From Alphaproteobacteria bacterium (GTDB lineage Bacteria > Pseudomonadota > Alphaproteobacteria > SMXQ01): 45,646 bases of DNA. The translations under genes were made by a program, and so were the position numbers. Below, one piece after another: positions 35,536-45,194 of this stretch (positions are counted from its first letter, which is position 1; the number at the start of each line of letters is the position of its first letter). The notes below the pieces were generated by a model. That model saw only the letters and a list, made by a program, of their open reading frames with translations. It was not told the origin of the DNA and ran no database searches. The stretch lies in the NCBI GenBank assembly GCA_029863585.1, contig JAOTVC010000005.1, forward strand, positions 1 through 45,646. The letters run 5' to 3'.

Positions 35536-36530
35536 TGAGGCGACTCCGCGACATTGGCATCGACGAACAGGTCGGGAATGCGGCGCTCCAGCCAGCGCGC
35601 CCTTTGGCGGGCCAGCACGTTGGAAAGGCGCAGCGGCTTGTAGGCATTCACATCCTGGGCCTTGGCCTTGGCGATCAGCGCCTTGAACTCGGCAAGCTTC
35701 TGCTCCGGCACCGACACCGCCTCGGCCAGGTTGACATGGATCGAGGCGCGGCGTCCCTTGGCGAACGCCCGCGCTTTTTCGTAATGGGCCCGGGCCTTTT
35801 GCTTGGACCCGCCGGGACGCCCGGCCTCGTAACTGACGAAGAAATCATGGGCGGCGCCGTCTTCGAACCCTTCATCCAGGGCCAGAACGCGCGCGACCAG
35901 GGCGCCGGCCAGCGGCAGCTCGGCCATCAGGTTGAGATCGTCCTTGCGCGCGCTCAACGCGCCTGCCCAGGCCGCCCCGGTCCAATAGAGCAGCGCCACG
36001 TCGTCGCGCGTCGTCTGGGCCAGCGCCTTGGCCCGGTCGGTCCGCAAGAGTGCCGCGAATCCGGAATGGGCCGCCTCGAGGCCGCGCAAGCCGTAATCCC
36101 TGCCGCGCAGGTAGAGCTTGCGCGCCCGCGCCCGCATCTTTCGGGCCTCATTTAGCCGCGCTTCGCCGAGCTCATCGGCCTCGCGCTGCAGCAGATAGGC
36201 ATAGACCGTGAACCCGCGCGCCGAGGCCAAAAGAAGGCCGGGATGCTGGGGCGAGACCTCCAGCATGCCCTCATAGGTCTTGAGGCCGAAGGGCAGCGCC
36301 TCGCGGATCAGCTCCGGGTCGTCGTCGCCGGTGAAGGCGGTGCCGTCGCCGGTCATGGCATCGCCCACCACGTCGACGGCGAGCTTCTGCACGGAACAGC
36401 CGCCGAGCGTCACGGCCAGAATCACAACAACAGCCGCCCAGCGGCGGGAAATCGCGTTACCAATCCCGCCGCCGTTCTTGGAGGCCATCCCCTTGCCAAA
36501 AAAGAACGGCCAGTAATGTACGCTCATCAT
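35532..36530 (-). CDS. TRAP-associated TatT-component lipoprotein
   Basis: Lipobox LAVTLGGC; 'LIREALPFGLKTYEGMLEVSPQHPGLLLASARGFTVYAYLLQREAD' resembling TatT (TRAP-T) proteins; 4-nt overlap with dctP. Confidence 0.82.
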   Translation of the reverse strand: MMSVHYWPFFFGKGMASKNGGGIGNAISRRWAAVVVILAVTLGGCSVQKLAVDVVGDAMTGDGTAFTGDDDPELIREALPFGLKTYEGMLEVSPQHPGLLLASARGFTVYAYLLQREADELGEARLNEARKMRARARKLYLRGRDYGLRGLEAAHSGFAALLRTDRAKALAQTTRDDVALLYWTGAAWAGALSARKDDLNLMAELPLAGALVARVLALDEGFEDGAAHDFFVSYEAGRPGGSKQKARAHYEKARAFAKGRRASIHVNLAEAVSVPEQKLAEFKALIAKAKAQDVNAYKPLRLSNVLARQRARWLERRIPDLFVDANVAESPQ

Positions 36531-36687
36531 CGTCCTCTTTTCATTCCCCCTCGGGGACGCCGCCGCATCCGGCCGCTTCCGACGAAACCAACGCCTGGAG
36601 CCCCAGGGATGCCGCACGTCAATACTTGGTCTACCCCCGACAGGGCAACATTTCCGTTCATCCGATGCAAGGTTTGGCCCCCGGATG

Positions 36688-37806
36688 TTATGCGCCGGGA
36701 ACGTTTCGTCCAATCCAGGAATGGATCAGCGCGGCAATCTCGTCGCTGTTCTTCTCCAGCATCATCATGTGGCCGTTGCCGTGAATGCCCTTATCGGCCA
36801 AACCGACATATTCCGCCGCCACCCCCGCCTGACGCAGGAATCTCGCGGTGTTGGGGTCATAGGCGCTGTGGAACGAGGCTTCCGCCGAAACCACGGCGAC
36901 CGGCAGGCCGGCCAGGTTGGCGAGCTTTCTTGCGGGCTCCGCCTGCAACCAGCAGCGCGCGAGACCCGGGGCATCGGCCTCTTCAGCCAGCACGAAATCC
37001 AGCTCTGCCGGATCCGAGACCGGCGGATCATAGGTCAGCGGAATACTGGCAAGCCCCCAGGCCCGGGCGACGCCCGAATATTCGAACCAGTCGGGCGGAC
37101 CGATGGGCTCGATGAACCCGACCGCGCAGCCCGGCTCCACGGCGATGATGGCCTTGACCAGGCTGGGCCGGGAATCCGCAATCAGCCATCCGAAGGTGCC
37201 GGACTGGGAATGGGTCATCAGGATGGCCGGTCCGATCTCATCCAACAATGCCGCGCCGGCGGACTGGTTGTCATGCTGGATGATGTCGCGGTCCACCAGG
37301 TTGTTGAGCTGGGAGGCATAGAAGGCATCGAAAACCGGGTCCCCCGGTTCGCCGGTGCCGGGCCATTGGCTGTGACGCTCGGCATGGGGATAGAGATTGT
37401 GGCGCGCCGGCGCCGTGAAGGTGCGCGAGACCGCCTCCGCCGTCGCCCCCCGCAGGGTGCCCTGGATTTCGGGATGGTGGGCGGAACGCCCGCGGCCCGG
37501 CTGTTCCATCACGTAGACCGCGTAGCCTTCGCGCAGGAAGAACTGGGCCCAGCCGTCGCGCCCGTCCGGCGTTTGCGTGAAGCAGGTGCCGCTCTGGCAA
37601 CCGCCAGGGATCATGACGATGGGAAGCTCATGGCGCCGACGCGCCGGGACCTGGTATTCGACATAGGCTTGGCCGGCCATGACGTGGCCTTGACCGCCGC
37701 CGTCCTGCGCCACCTCGTGATAGCGGCCGCCGACATAAAGGCACCCCTGCTTGGCGATGGCGAGGTCGCCGCTCCAGGCACCTGACGGGCCGGTATTGTC
37801 GGTCAT
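36688..37806 (-). CDS. Alpha/beta hydrolase family protein
   Basis: 'LPIVMIPGGCQSGTCFTQTPDGRDGWAQFFLREGYAVYVMEQPGRGRSAHH', 'AILMTHSQSGTFGWL' nucleophile elbow. Confidence 0.85.
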   Translation of the reverse strand: MTDNTGPSGAWSGDLAIAKQGCLYVGGRYHEVAQDGGGQGHVMAGQAYVEYQVPARRRHELPIVMIPGGCQSGTCFTQTPDGRDGWAQFFLREGYAVYVMEQPGRGRSAHHPEIQGTLRGATAEAVSRTFTAPARHNLYPHAERHSQWPGTGEPGDPVFDAFYASQLNNLVDRDIIQHDNQSAGAALLDEIGPAILMTHSQSGTFGWLIADSRPSLVKAIIAVEPGCAVGFIEPIGPPDWFEYSGVARAWGLASIPLTYDPPVSDPAELDFVLAEEADAPGLARCWLQAEPARKLANLAGLPVAVVSAEASFHSAYDPNTARFLRQAGVAAEYVGLADKGIHGNGHMMMLEKNSDEIAALIHSWIGRNVPGA

Positions 37807-37928
37807 CTTGCGATTCTCCCGCCGCCTCGGTTGCGATCCGGCGCGCCGGACCACGGAAACAGTCTGGCAGACCCGCGCGCGCCTGTCTTCCCCGGAACGG
37901 CGCAACGGACGGCGATGCGTCAGTCAGT

Positions 37929-37945
37929 CAAATGTGAGCCATTTG
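37929..37945. promoter_or_regulatory. Dyad CAAATG-N5-CATTTG in divergent intergenic region (candidate operator)
   Basis: CAAATGtgagcCATTTG, further CATTTG at 37975-37980. Confidence 0.35.
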
Positions 37946-38186
37946 GCGGGAGTGTTTCCTGGCATCGGCGGCGACATTTGTGTTTAATGGCGCGCCGTTC
38001 GTGCTGTCCCCACGCCCCTGGCCGCAGGCAGCGGCGGCGGAGGGGACAAGACATCACTCGATTGTGGCGGTCCGCGCCACCGATGGGGGTTTCAGCGCCG
38101 TCCATGACCGATTTGATTCACAAGATGAAAGCACCGCCCGTCCGATTCGGGGCGGCGTGCCACCGCGCCGGCGGGAGGGCCCGGGC

Positions 38187-39236
38187 ATGACGCGGATGCT
38201 CTCCTATATCCTGTGGCCCTGGCTGTTTGGCGATTGCGTTGCCCTCAACCACCTGGCGCTCGGCAGCAATCACCCGATCGTCTATTTCAACCTGATCTAC
38301 CTGGGGCTGGCATGCTGCCTCTTGCTGCTGGAACGCGTCCTGCCCTTCGAACGCCAGTGGCTCGCCGATGACGGCCAGATCGGTGTCGATCTCGGCCATA
38401 CCTTGCTCAACAAAGGTCTCGTGCAGGTGGGGGCGGTCGCGGTGGTCGCCATGGGCATCGCCGAAACGGTGGATCCGGAGCCCGCCGCTATGTGGCCAAC
38501 GGCTTGGCCGATCGCCGGCCAGGTCATCCTTGGCCTCGTGATCGCCGAATGCGGCCTCTATTTCGCCCATCGGCTGGCCCATGAATGGCCCAAGCTGTGG
38601 TGCTTCCACGCGGTCCACCACAGCGTGACCCGGCTTTGGGTCGTCAACACCGGGCGCTTCCATTTCGTCGACACCATGGCCTCGATCGCCCTCAGCCAGT
38701 CGCTCCTCTATCTCGCCGGAGCGCCGAAACCGATCTTCCTTTGGGTCGCCGCGATCACCGCCTTCATCGGCATCCTGACCCATTGCAACGTGGCCATGCG
38801 CGCCGGCTGGCTCAACCTGGTGTTCAACACGCCGGAACTGCACCGCTGGCACCATTCCCGGATCACAGAAGAGGGCAACACCAATTACGGCGAGAACCTG
38901 ATGTTCATGGACCTTCTGTTCCGCTCCTATTTCTTGCCGAACCGCAGGCCGCCCGCCGATATCGGCATCGACCGCGGCATGCCCAAGACTCTGCTGGGCC
39001 AACTGCGCGCGCCCTTTATGTGGCTCGCCGGCGAACGCGGCCAACCGCTACTCGCCGTCGCCGGCGCAGGAGAGGAAGCCGTCCCTCCCCGGCGCGCGAG
39101 TGATCCCTCCAAACGCCCATCCGCTTGCCGCATCGCGCCCGAGCCCGGACAATGGCAGCGGACGCGGGACGATCCCGCGCCCGGTTTGAGGGTCCGGCGG
39201 GAACAAGCGAAGAAGGCCGATGGACGCAGCGGATGA
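38187..39236 (+). CDS. Sterol desaturase/fatty acid hydroxylase superfamily protein
   Basis: His motifs 'HRLAHEW', 'HAVHHS', 'ELHRWHHSR' with TM segments. Confidence 0.9.
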   Translation: MTRMLSYILWPWLFGDCVALNHLALGSNHPIVYFNLIYLGLACCLLLLERVLPFERQWLADDGQIGVDLGHTLLNKGLVQVGAVAVVAMGIAETVDPEPAAMWPTAWPIAGQVILGLVIAECGLYFAHRLAHEWPKLWCFHAVHHSVTRLWVVNTGRFHFVDTMASIALSQSLLYLAGAPKPIFLWVAAITAFIGILTHCNVAMRAGWLNLVFNTPELHRWHHSRITEEGNTNYGENLMFMDLLFRSYFLPNRRPPADIGIDRGMPKTLLGQLRAPFMWLAGERGQPLLAVAGAGEEAVPPRRASDPSKRPSACRIAPEPGQWQRTRDDPAPGLRVRREQAKKADGRSG

Positions 39237-40920
39237 CGTGACGACCGGCCAGACGGCGGTAGACCCGATCACGCTGGAGGTCATCCGTCACGGCGTGGTG
39301 TCGATCACCGATCAGATCGACGCCAACATCACGCGCACCGCCTTCAGCCCCTATATCTACGAATACCGCGACTTCGCCGTCGGCCTGGTCGGCCCGGAAG
39401 GCGAATCCATCGCCCAGTGCCGTGGCGGCATGCCGATCTTCGTTGCCGATTCCGTCGGCATGGCGGTGCGCGACGGGATCGCGACCTACGGGCTGGACAA
39501 CCTGCATCCCGGCGACGTGATCCTCTGCAACCACGCCGCCATCCAGGGCCAGCACCTCAACAACACGGTCATGTACACACCGGTCTTCGCCGGGCCGGAG
39601 GAGGACCGATTGGTCGGCTTCTTCGCCATCAATGTGCACTGGATCGACGTCGGCGGATCGGTGCCGCGCTCGCGCGACATCTTCGAAGAAGGGCTGCAGC
39701 TGCGCTCCATCAAACTGTGGTCCAAGGGCGCACCCATCGAGGAGGTCTACCGCATCATCGGCGACAACACCCGCACGCCGGAAGCGCTGATGGGGGATAT
39801 CGAGGCGCAGCTCGCGGGTTGCCTGCTGGGCCGCGACCTGACCCGGGAGCTCGCGGAGCGCTACGGCCCGGACACCTACCTCGCGGGCCTCGCCGCCATC
39901 CTCGACCAGTCGGAAAGCGCCACCCGCGCGCGCATCCGGGATATGCCCGACGGTACATACGAATCGGAGGCCTTCCTCGACAATGACGGCGAGGGGAATA
40001 CGCCGGTCCCGATCAGGATCCGTGTCATCGTCGACGGCGACGAGTTGACGGTCGATTACTCCGACATGGCGGAGGCTGTCCCCGGCTGTATCAATTCCGG
40101 CTACTACGGTGGCGGTCGCACCACCGCGCGGGTCGCCTTCAAATACCTGCTCGGCGCGCAAGAAGCGGCCAACGAAGGGACCTTCCGGCCGCTGAAGCTG
40201 ATCCTGCCCGAAGGCAAGCTGCTGAGCGCGCCGCCGACCGCGCCCATGGGCAATTACGGCCATCCCTTCCCGACGATCATCGACGCCGTGATCCGCGCCT
40301 TCGAACAGGTCGCGCCCGATCGCGTGACCGGCGGCCATTACGGCACCTTCGCGGGCTTCCGGTTCCTGGGGACCGACGCAACGGGGGCGCCGTTCGATTG
40401 TCATGTCTGCGGCTACGGCGGCTGGGGCGCCAGCGCGCGGGGCGACGGGGGCGGGCCCTTCCGCACCATGGCCCATGGCGACACCAAGCTGATCCCCATG
40501 GAATTGCAGGAAGCACTCTACCCCGTCCTGATCGAGGAGCTGGCGCTGCGCCCGGATTCCGGGGGCGCTGGACGGATGCGGGGGGGACTCGGGATGATCA
40601 ACACCTATCTCGTGGGGGCCCCCTGCCGCCTCGTCGTAAAGTTCGACCGCGTCGATTGCCCGCCCTGGGGGGTGGCCGGCGGCAAGGATGCCAAGGCCGG
40701 CTGGGTGACGGTGGAGAAGGCGGCGACCGGAGAGCGGGTGACCTTGCGCAAGGACAAGGGCTACCCGCTGGAGATCGGCGACCGCGTCATCGTCACCGTG
40801 GGCGGCGGCGGCGGATGGGGAGCGCCGGGCGAACGCGATGCGGGCGCCATCGCGCGCGACATCCGCCTGGGCTACGTCACGCCGGAGGCCGCCCGGACCG
40901 ATTACGGCCGCACCGGCTGA
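39220..40920 (+). CDS. Hydantoinase B/oxoprolinase family protein (paralog of 13716-15443)
   Basis: 'DPITLEVIRHGVVSITDQIDANITRTAFSPYIYEYRDFAVGLVGPEG', 'RPDSGGAGRMRGGLG'. Confidence 0.93.
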   Translation: MDAADDVTTGQTAVDPITLEVIRHGVVSITDQIDANITRTAFSPYIYEYRDFAVGLVGPEGESIAQCRGGMPIFVADSVGMAVRDGIATYGLDNLHPGDVILCNHAAIQGQHLNNTVMYTPVFAGPEEDRLVGFFAINVHWIDVGGSVPRSRDIFEEGLQLRSIKLWSKGAPIEEVYRIIGDNTRTPEALMGDIEAQLAGCLLGRDLTRELAERYGPDTYLAGLAAILDQSESATRARIRDMPDGTYESEAFLDNDGEGNTPVPIRIRVIVDGDELTVDYSDMAEAVPGCINSGYYGGGRTTARVAFKYLLGAQEAANEGTFRPLKLILPEGKLLSAPPTAPMGNYGHPFPTIIDAVIRAFEQVAPDRVTGGHYGTFAGFRFLGTDATGAPFDCHVCGYGGWGASARGDGGGPFRTMAHGDTKLIPMELQEALYPVLIEELALRPDSGGAGRMRGGLGMINTYLVGAPCRLVVKFDRVDCPPWGVAGGKDAKAGWVTVEKAATGERVTLRKDKGYPLEIGDRVIVTVGGGGGWGAPGERDAGAIARDIRLGYVTPEAARTDYGRTG

Positions 40921-40924
40921 GGTT

Positions 40925-42289
40925 TCAACCCGCGCCTTCGAAATCGAGCAAGCCGATCAGCGCCGCCATGTCCGGCGCGGCATCGGCCTGCCACCAGCGG
41001 TCCAGCACCCCGCGGCAGCGCGCGGCCCCGATTTTCGGCGCGGCCAGGGCGGTGAACTTGTCCTCCACGTCGCCATCATCCATGGGATTGTCCGGGTGGC
41101 CCTTGGGATTGACGATTTCGCTCATCAGAACCCGGCCGTCCTTGGCGCGGACCGCGATCCGCATGATGACCTTTTCCGCCTGCACGGCTTCGATCGTGTC
41201 GTCCACGGTGACCTTGATCTTGGCCATCAAGGGCCTGAGCGCCGGATCGCGCACCGGGCCCTCATCGAAGGACGCGACGGTCAGCGCCCCGTCCACGAAA
41301 GCGCGGGCGAAGATATAGGGCAGGCTGTGGTCCGCGGTCTCCCGGGTTTGCGGGTCCCACTTTTCGGGCTCGCTGCCGATCTCGAAGCGGGTGAAGGCGG
41401 AGGTGAAAACCTCGATCTCCTCGACCTCCTCGGGCGCGACCTTGTCGCGCAGCTCCAGCGCCGCCCACACCGCGGCCTGGCCGTTGGTCTCGATCGGCCA
41501 GTACTTGATCTGCACCCGGGGCATCAGCGCAGGCCCGCCTTCGCCCGGGAAGGGCGCGATCTCGAACGGTCCCGTCACCTTTTCGAACAATCCGGCGCGC
41601 CCTTCGAAGGGGCGCGGCGGCCCGGCCATGCCCTCGGCGGCGAGCAACGCCACGAACACCGCGTTGCGCACGGCGTAGGGGGTGGCCGCGTTCTTCCAGG
41701 GCGTCAGCTCGCCCGACCGGGTCACCCGGAGCGCGACGCTGGAGGCCGCGGCGATGCCGACGGCGTTGGCCGTCGTCTCCCGGTCAAGCCCCAGCAGATT
41801 GCACATCCCCGCCACCGTCGCGATCGAAATCACGTATCCCTGGTCCCAGCCCTGGCGGCTGAGCTGCGCCGCGTCATTCAGGCGCCCGAAGATTTCATAG
41901 CTCACCGCCATGGCGGTGAGAAACGCCTTGCCGTCCACCGCCGCCGCCCCGGCATGGGCGAGATGGGCGCCGAGGCAGTCGCTCGGATGGCCGCCGGGAT
42001 AGCGGTCATTGAAATCGAAATTCCGGATCATGGCGGAATTGATGAAAGCGGCGGTGGACAGACTGTGCCGCTCGCCGGTGAACAGCACCCGGCCGGGATG
42101 AAGGCCGGGGCTTTCCCCCGCGGCTAGCCGGCGCCCGATTTCCGCCGGTCCGCAGTCGGACGCCCCCACCGCGCAGCCCAGCGCGTCGATCAGCCGCTGC
42201 TTGGCGGCGTGCACCGGTTCCGGGCCGAGGCCGTCGAAGGTCAGCGCCGAAGCGAACCCGCTTAGGTCCTCGGTCAGCTTATCCGGCAT
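40925..42289 (-). CDS. MmgE/PrpD family protein
   Basis: 'AKQRLIDALGCAVGASDCG', 'NFDFNDRYPGGHPSDCLGAHLAHAGAAAVDGKAFLTAMAVSYEIFGRLNDA'. Confidence 0.9.
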   Translation of the reverse strand: MPDKLTEDLSGFASALTFDGLGPEPVHAAKQRLIDALGCAVGASDCGPAEIGRRLAAGESPGLHPGRVLFTGERHSLSTAAFINSAMIRNFDFNDRYPGGHPSDCLGAHLAHAGAAAVDGKAFLTAMAVSYEIFGRLNDAAQLSRQGWDQGYVISIATVAGMCNLLGLDRETTANAVGIAAASSVALRVTRSGELTPWKNAATPYAVRNAVFVALLAAEGMAGPPRPFEGRAGLFEKVTGPFEIAPFPGEGGPALMPRVQIKYWPIETNGQAAVWAALELRDKVAPEEVEEIEVFTSAFTRFEIGSEPEKWDPQTRETADHSLPYIFARAFVDGALTVASFDEGPVRDPALRPLMAKIKVTVDDTIEAVQAEKVIMRIAVRAKDGRVLMSEIVNPKGHPDNPMDDGDVEDKFTALAAPKIGAARCRGVLDRWWQADAAPDMAALIGLLDFEGAG

Positions 42290-43082
42290 CGGCCCGGGCC
42301 CAGGTGTCGATCTCGATCTCCCAGCCGCGCTGGGAAAGATCGCAGCCATTGCCTTCGGGATCGCGCATGCGGGCTTCGGACTGGGTGCGCTCGGCCGGGC
42401 GCCGGGTGATGGTCGCCGCTCCCTTCACCTGTTCCGCCATGGCCGCGGAATCCGGGACCAGGATGCCGATATGGGCGATCCCCATGCGCGCCTCGTGGCC
42501 GACGCTGTCGTTATAGAAGCTCTGGATCGCGACATTGGTATGCCCGTCACCGACATGACGGTTACGGTAGCCCGGCTCGTGCCGGCGCTTGGCATGGGCC
42601 TCCCACAGCTCGGGATAGCCGAACAGGTTCTGATAGAACCCCTCCACCGTCTCGGGATCGAGCGCATTCAGCGCCACATGGGCGATCCGGGGAATGCGGC
42701 TGGTCCCGCCCCCACCCAGTCCGAAATTCCGTTCCGACAGGCTGACCGGATTGCATTCCGGATCGTGGATGCGCACCTCGCCCCGCCCGATTTCCCCCGA
42801 TTCGTCGCGCACCGTGCCGCGCGGATAATGCTCGAGGTAGGCCTTCACGACATCGTCGATACTGTCCACCGCGATTCCGATGTGATGAAGCCCGGTTTCC
42901 ATCCGCGGCTCGCCGAGCGTGGGACGCTCGCGAAAGAACGTAAGGTTGAACCCTCCGTCGGTGAGGGATATATCGCCGTCGGCGCTTTCGCCCAGTTTCT
43001 CGAACCCGAAATAGCGCCCGTAGAACGCCGCAAGGGTCTCCGGCGCCCGGCTCAACACCGCAAGATAGCTGATCCTCGCCAT
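42279..43082 (-). CDS. Two-domain VOC protein (extradiol ring-cleavage dioxygenase-like)
   Basis: Two betaalpha-beta3 modules: 'ISYLAVLSRAPETLAAFYGRYFGFEKL', 'HHIGIAVDSIDDV', 'IAHVALNALDPETVEGFYQNLFGYPE'. Confidence 0.83.
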   Translation of the reverse strand: MARISYLAVLSRAPETLAAFYGRYFGFEKLGESADGDISLTDGGFNLTFFRERPTLGEPRMETGLHHIGIAVDSIDDVVKAYLEHYPRGTVRDESGEIGRGEVRIHDPECNPVSLSERNFGLGGGGTSRIPRIAHVALNALDPETVEGFYQNLFGYPELWEAHAKRRHEPGYRNRHVGDGHTNVAIQSFYNDSVGHEARMGIAHIGILVPDSAAMAEQVKGAATITRRPAERTQSEARMRDPEGNGCDLSQRGWEIEIDTWARADAG

Positions 43083-43248
43083 CGGTCTCCTCCCCCACCG
43101 GGCGTTGTGCCCGGTTCGTTGCCCGTTTCATTGATTGGCCCGATTGTCTCACCGGGGGGCGCCCAAGTAAACGCGCCAGCGGGCTGTGGCCCGGCGCACG
43201 TCTTTATGGCCTCGCGCCCCGCCCCGTCCAGCGGGTATCCTGGCCGCC

Positions 43249-44379
43249 ATGAGCGAGAAGCCCGGCATAGACATCCGCCCCGGGCCCGAAGGCGCGATGG
43301 AACTCGCGCTCACGGGCGCCTGGATCATCGGCGCGGTGCTGCCCGATCTCGATGCGCTTCTGGCCGACCCGAAAATCGCCGGCGCCCACCGCCTCCGCCT
43401 GGCCGATGGCGGCATCGCCGATTGGGACAGCATCCTGCTCACCTACCTGCGGCGGCTCGAGGGCCGGGTCGCGGAACGGGGCGCCACGACGGACCGCTCC
43501 GGCCTGCCTGAGGGCGTCGTCCGGCTTCTGGCCCTGGCCGAAGCCGTGCCCCGCCGCGAAGACACCGGCGCACCCGGCGCCCGGCCCGGGATCGTCACCC
43601 GCGCCGGCGAGGCGGTCCTCCGGCTGGGCGCGGAAGCGGCCGGCATGGTCGCTTTCCTCGGCCTCGCCGCCATGGCCTTCGGCAAGTTCGTGCTGGGCCG
43701 GGCGCGGTTTCGCGGTTCCGACCTCGCGCTGATGCTGGAGGATTGCGGCCCCAAGGCGCTGCCCATCGTCACCCTGATCAGCGTGTTGGTGGGCCTGATC
43801 CTGGCCTTCGTGGGCGCGGTCCAGCTGCAGTTGTTCGGGGCCGAGATCTTCATCGCCAACCTGGTCGCCATCGGCATGGCCCGGGAGATGGGGGCGCTGA
43901 TGGCGGCGATCATCATGGCCGGGCGCACCGGCGCCGCCTTCGCCGCCGAGCTCGGCACCATGCAGGTGAACGAGGAGATCGACGCCTTCGTGACGCTCGG
44001 CATTTCGCCCATGGAATTCCTTGTGCTGCCGCGCATGATCGCCCTGGCGCTGATGATGCCGCTGTTGTGCTTGTACGCCGACCTGATGGGCATCCTGGGC
44101 GGCGCCGTGGTCGGCATCTTCATGCTCGACATCAGCCCGATCCAGTATTTCAACCAGACCAAGCAGTTCCTCGGCATGGGCGATTTCGCCGTCGGCGTCT
44201 TCAAGGCGGCCGTGTTCGGCGTCCTGATCGCGATATCCGGGTGCATGCGCGGCATGCAATGCGGGCGCAGCTCCCAGGCGGTGGGCATGGCGGCGACCTC
44301 GGCGGTGGTGCTGGCCATCGTGCTGATCATCTGTGCTGACGGCGTCTTCGCCGTCCTGTTCCACATCATGGGGATCTGA
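43249..44379 (+). CDS. mlaE: MlaE-family ABC permease with N-terminal STAS-like region
   Basis: 'FLVGLILAFVGAVQLQLFGAEIFIANLVAIGMAREMGALMAAIIMAGRTGAAFAAELGTMQVNEEIDAFVTLGISPMEFLVLPR' MlaE core. Confidence 0.9.
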   Translation: MSEKPGIDIRPGPEGAMELALTGAWIIGAVLPDLDALLADPKIAGAHRLRLADGGIADWDSILLTYLRRLEGRVAERGATTDRSGLPEGVVRLLALAEAVPRREDTGAPGARPGIVTRAGEAVLRLGAEAAGMVAFLGLAAMAFGKFVLGRARFRGSDLALMLEDCGPKALPIVTLISVLVGLILAFVGAVQLQLFGAEIFIANLVAIGMAREMGALMAAIIMAGRTGAAFAAELGTMQVNEEIDAFVTLGISPMEFLVLPRMIALALMMPLLCLYADLMGILGGAVVGIFMLDISPIQYFNQTKQFLGMGDFAVGVFKAAVFGVLIAISGCMRGMQCGRSSQAVGMAATSAVVLAIVLIICADGVFAVLFHIMGI

Positions 44380-44386
44380 GGTCACC

Positions 44387-45160
44387 GTGAGCGCGGCCGA
44401 GCACATCGAGCCGGGCGAGGCGCATATCGTCGTCAGCGGCCTCGACATGGCCTATGGCAGCTTCGTGGTGCAGCGCGACCTGAACTTCACGGTGCGGCGC
44501 GGCGACGTGTTCATCATCATGGGGGATTCGGGCTGCGGCAAGAGCACCCTGCTGCGCCACCTGGTGGGACTCAAGGCGCCGGCGCGGGGCAGCGTCACGA
44601 TCAACGGCGAAAGCCTCTGGGAGCTCGACGAGGACGCGCGGGAAGCCGCCATGCGCCGCTTCGGCCTGCTCTATCAGAGCGGGGCGCTGTGGAGCTCGCT
44701 GACGCTGGAGGAAAACATCGCCCTGCCGCTCGGCGAATACACCGATCTCTCCAAGGCCGAGATTGCCGAGCTGGCATCCCTCAAGCTTTCCCTGGTGGGG
44801 CTTGCCGGGTTCGAGGACTTCTATCCGTCGGAGATTTCCGGCGGCATGGCCAAGCGCGCCGGGCTTGCCCGGGCGATCGCCCTGGATCCGGAGATCCTGT
44901 TCTTCGACGAACCGTCGGCGGGGCTGGACCCGATCAGTTCGGCGCGGCTCGACGAGCTGATCCTGGAGCTCCGCGACAGCCTGGGCGCGACCGTGGTGGT
45001 TGTCACCCACGAGCTTGCGAGTATATTCGCGATCGGCACGAATTCGGTGTTCCTCGACGCCGAGCAGCGCACCATGGTGGCCCAGGGTCCGCCCAAGGAC
45101 CTTTTGGAAACCTGCACCGTCCCCAAGGTCCGAACCTTCCTGCGCCGGGGCGCGGAATGA
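44387..45160 (+). CDS. mlaF: ABC transporter ATP-binding protein, MlaF-like
   Basis: Walker A MGDSGCGKSTLL, signature ISGGMAKRAGLARA, Walker B ILFFDEPSAGLDP; GTG start inferred. Confidence 0.92.
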   Translation: MSAAEHIEPGEAHIVVSGLDMAYGSFVVQRDLNFTVRRGDVFIIMGDSGCGKSTLLRHLVGLKAPARGSVTINGESLWELDEDAREAAMRRFGLLYQSGALWSSLTLEENIALPLGEYTDLSKAEIAELASLKLSLVGLAGFEDFYPSEISGGMAKRAGLARAIALDPEILFFDEPSAGLDPISSARLDELILELRDSLGATVVVVTHELASIFAIGTNSVFLDAEQRTMVAQGPPKDLLETCTVPKVRTFLRRGAE

Positions 45161-45194
45161 TCCGGGGGAAGGTGACCGGAGGGATGCATCAGTC

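Noticed and set aside
28174-39155. CCCGGACAATGG/CCCGGACAGTGG near three gene starts (28174, 31832, 39144)
   Set aside because: Distances to start codons differ (10 to 64 nt) and one copy is inside a coding region; could be chance in GC-rich DNA.
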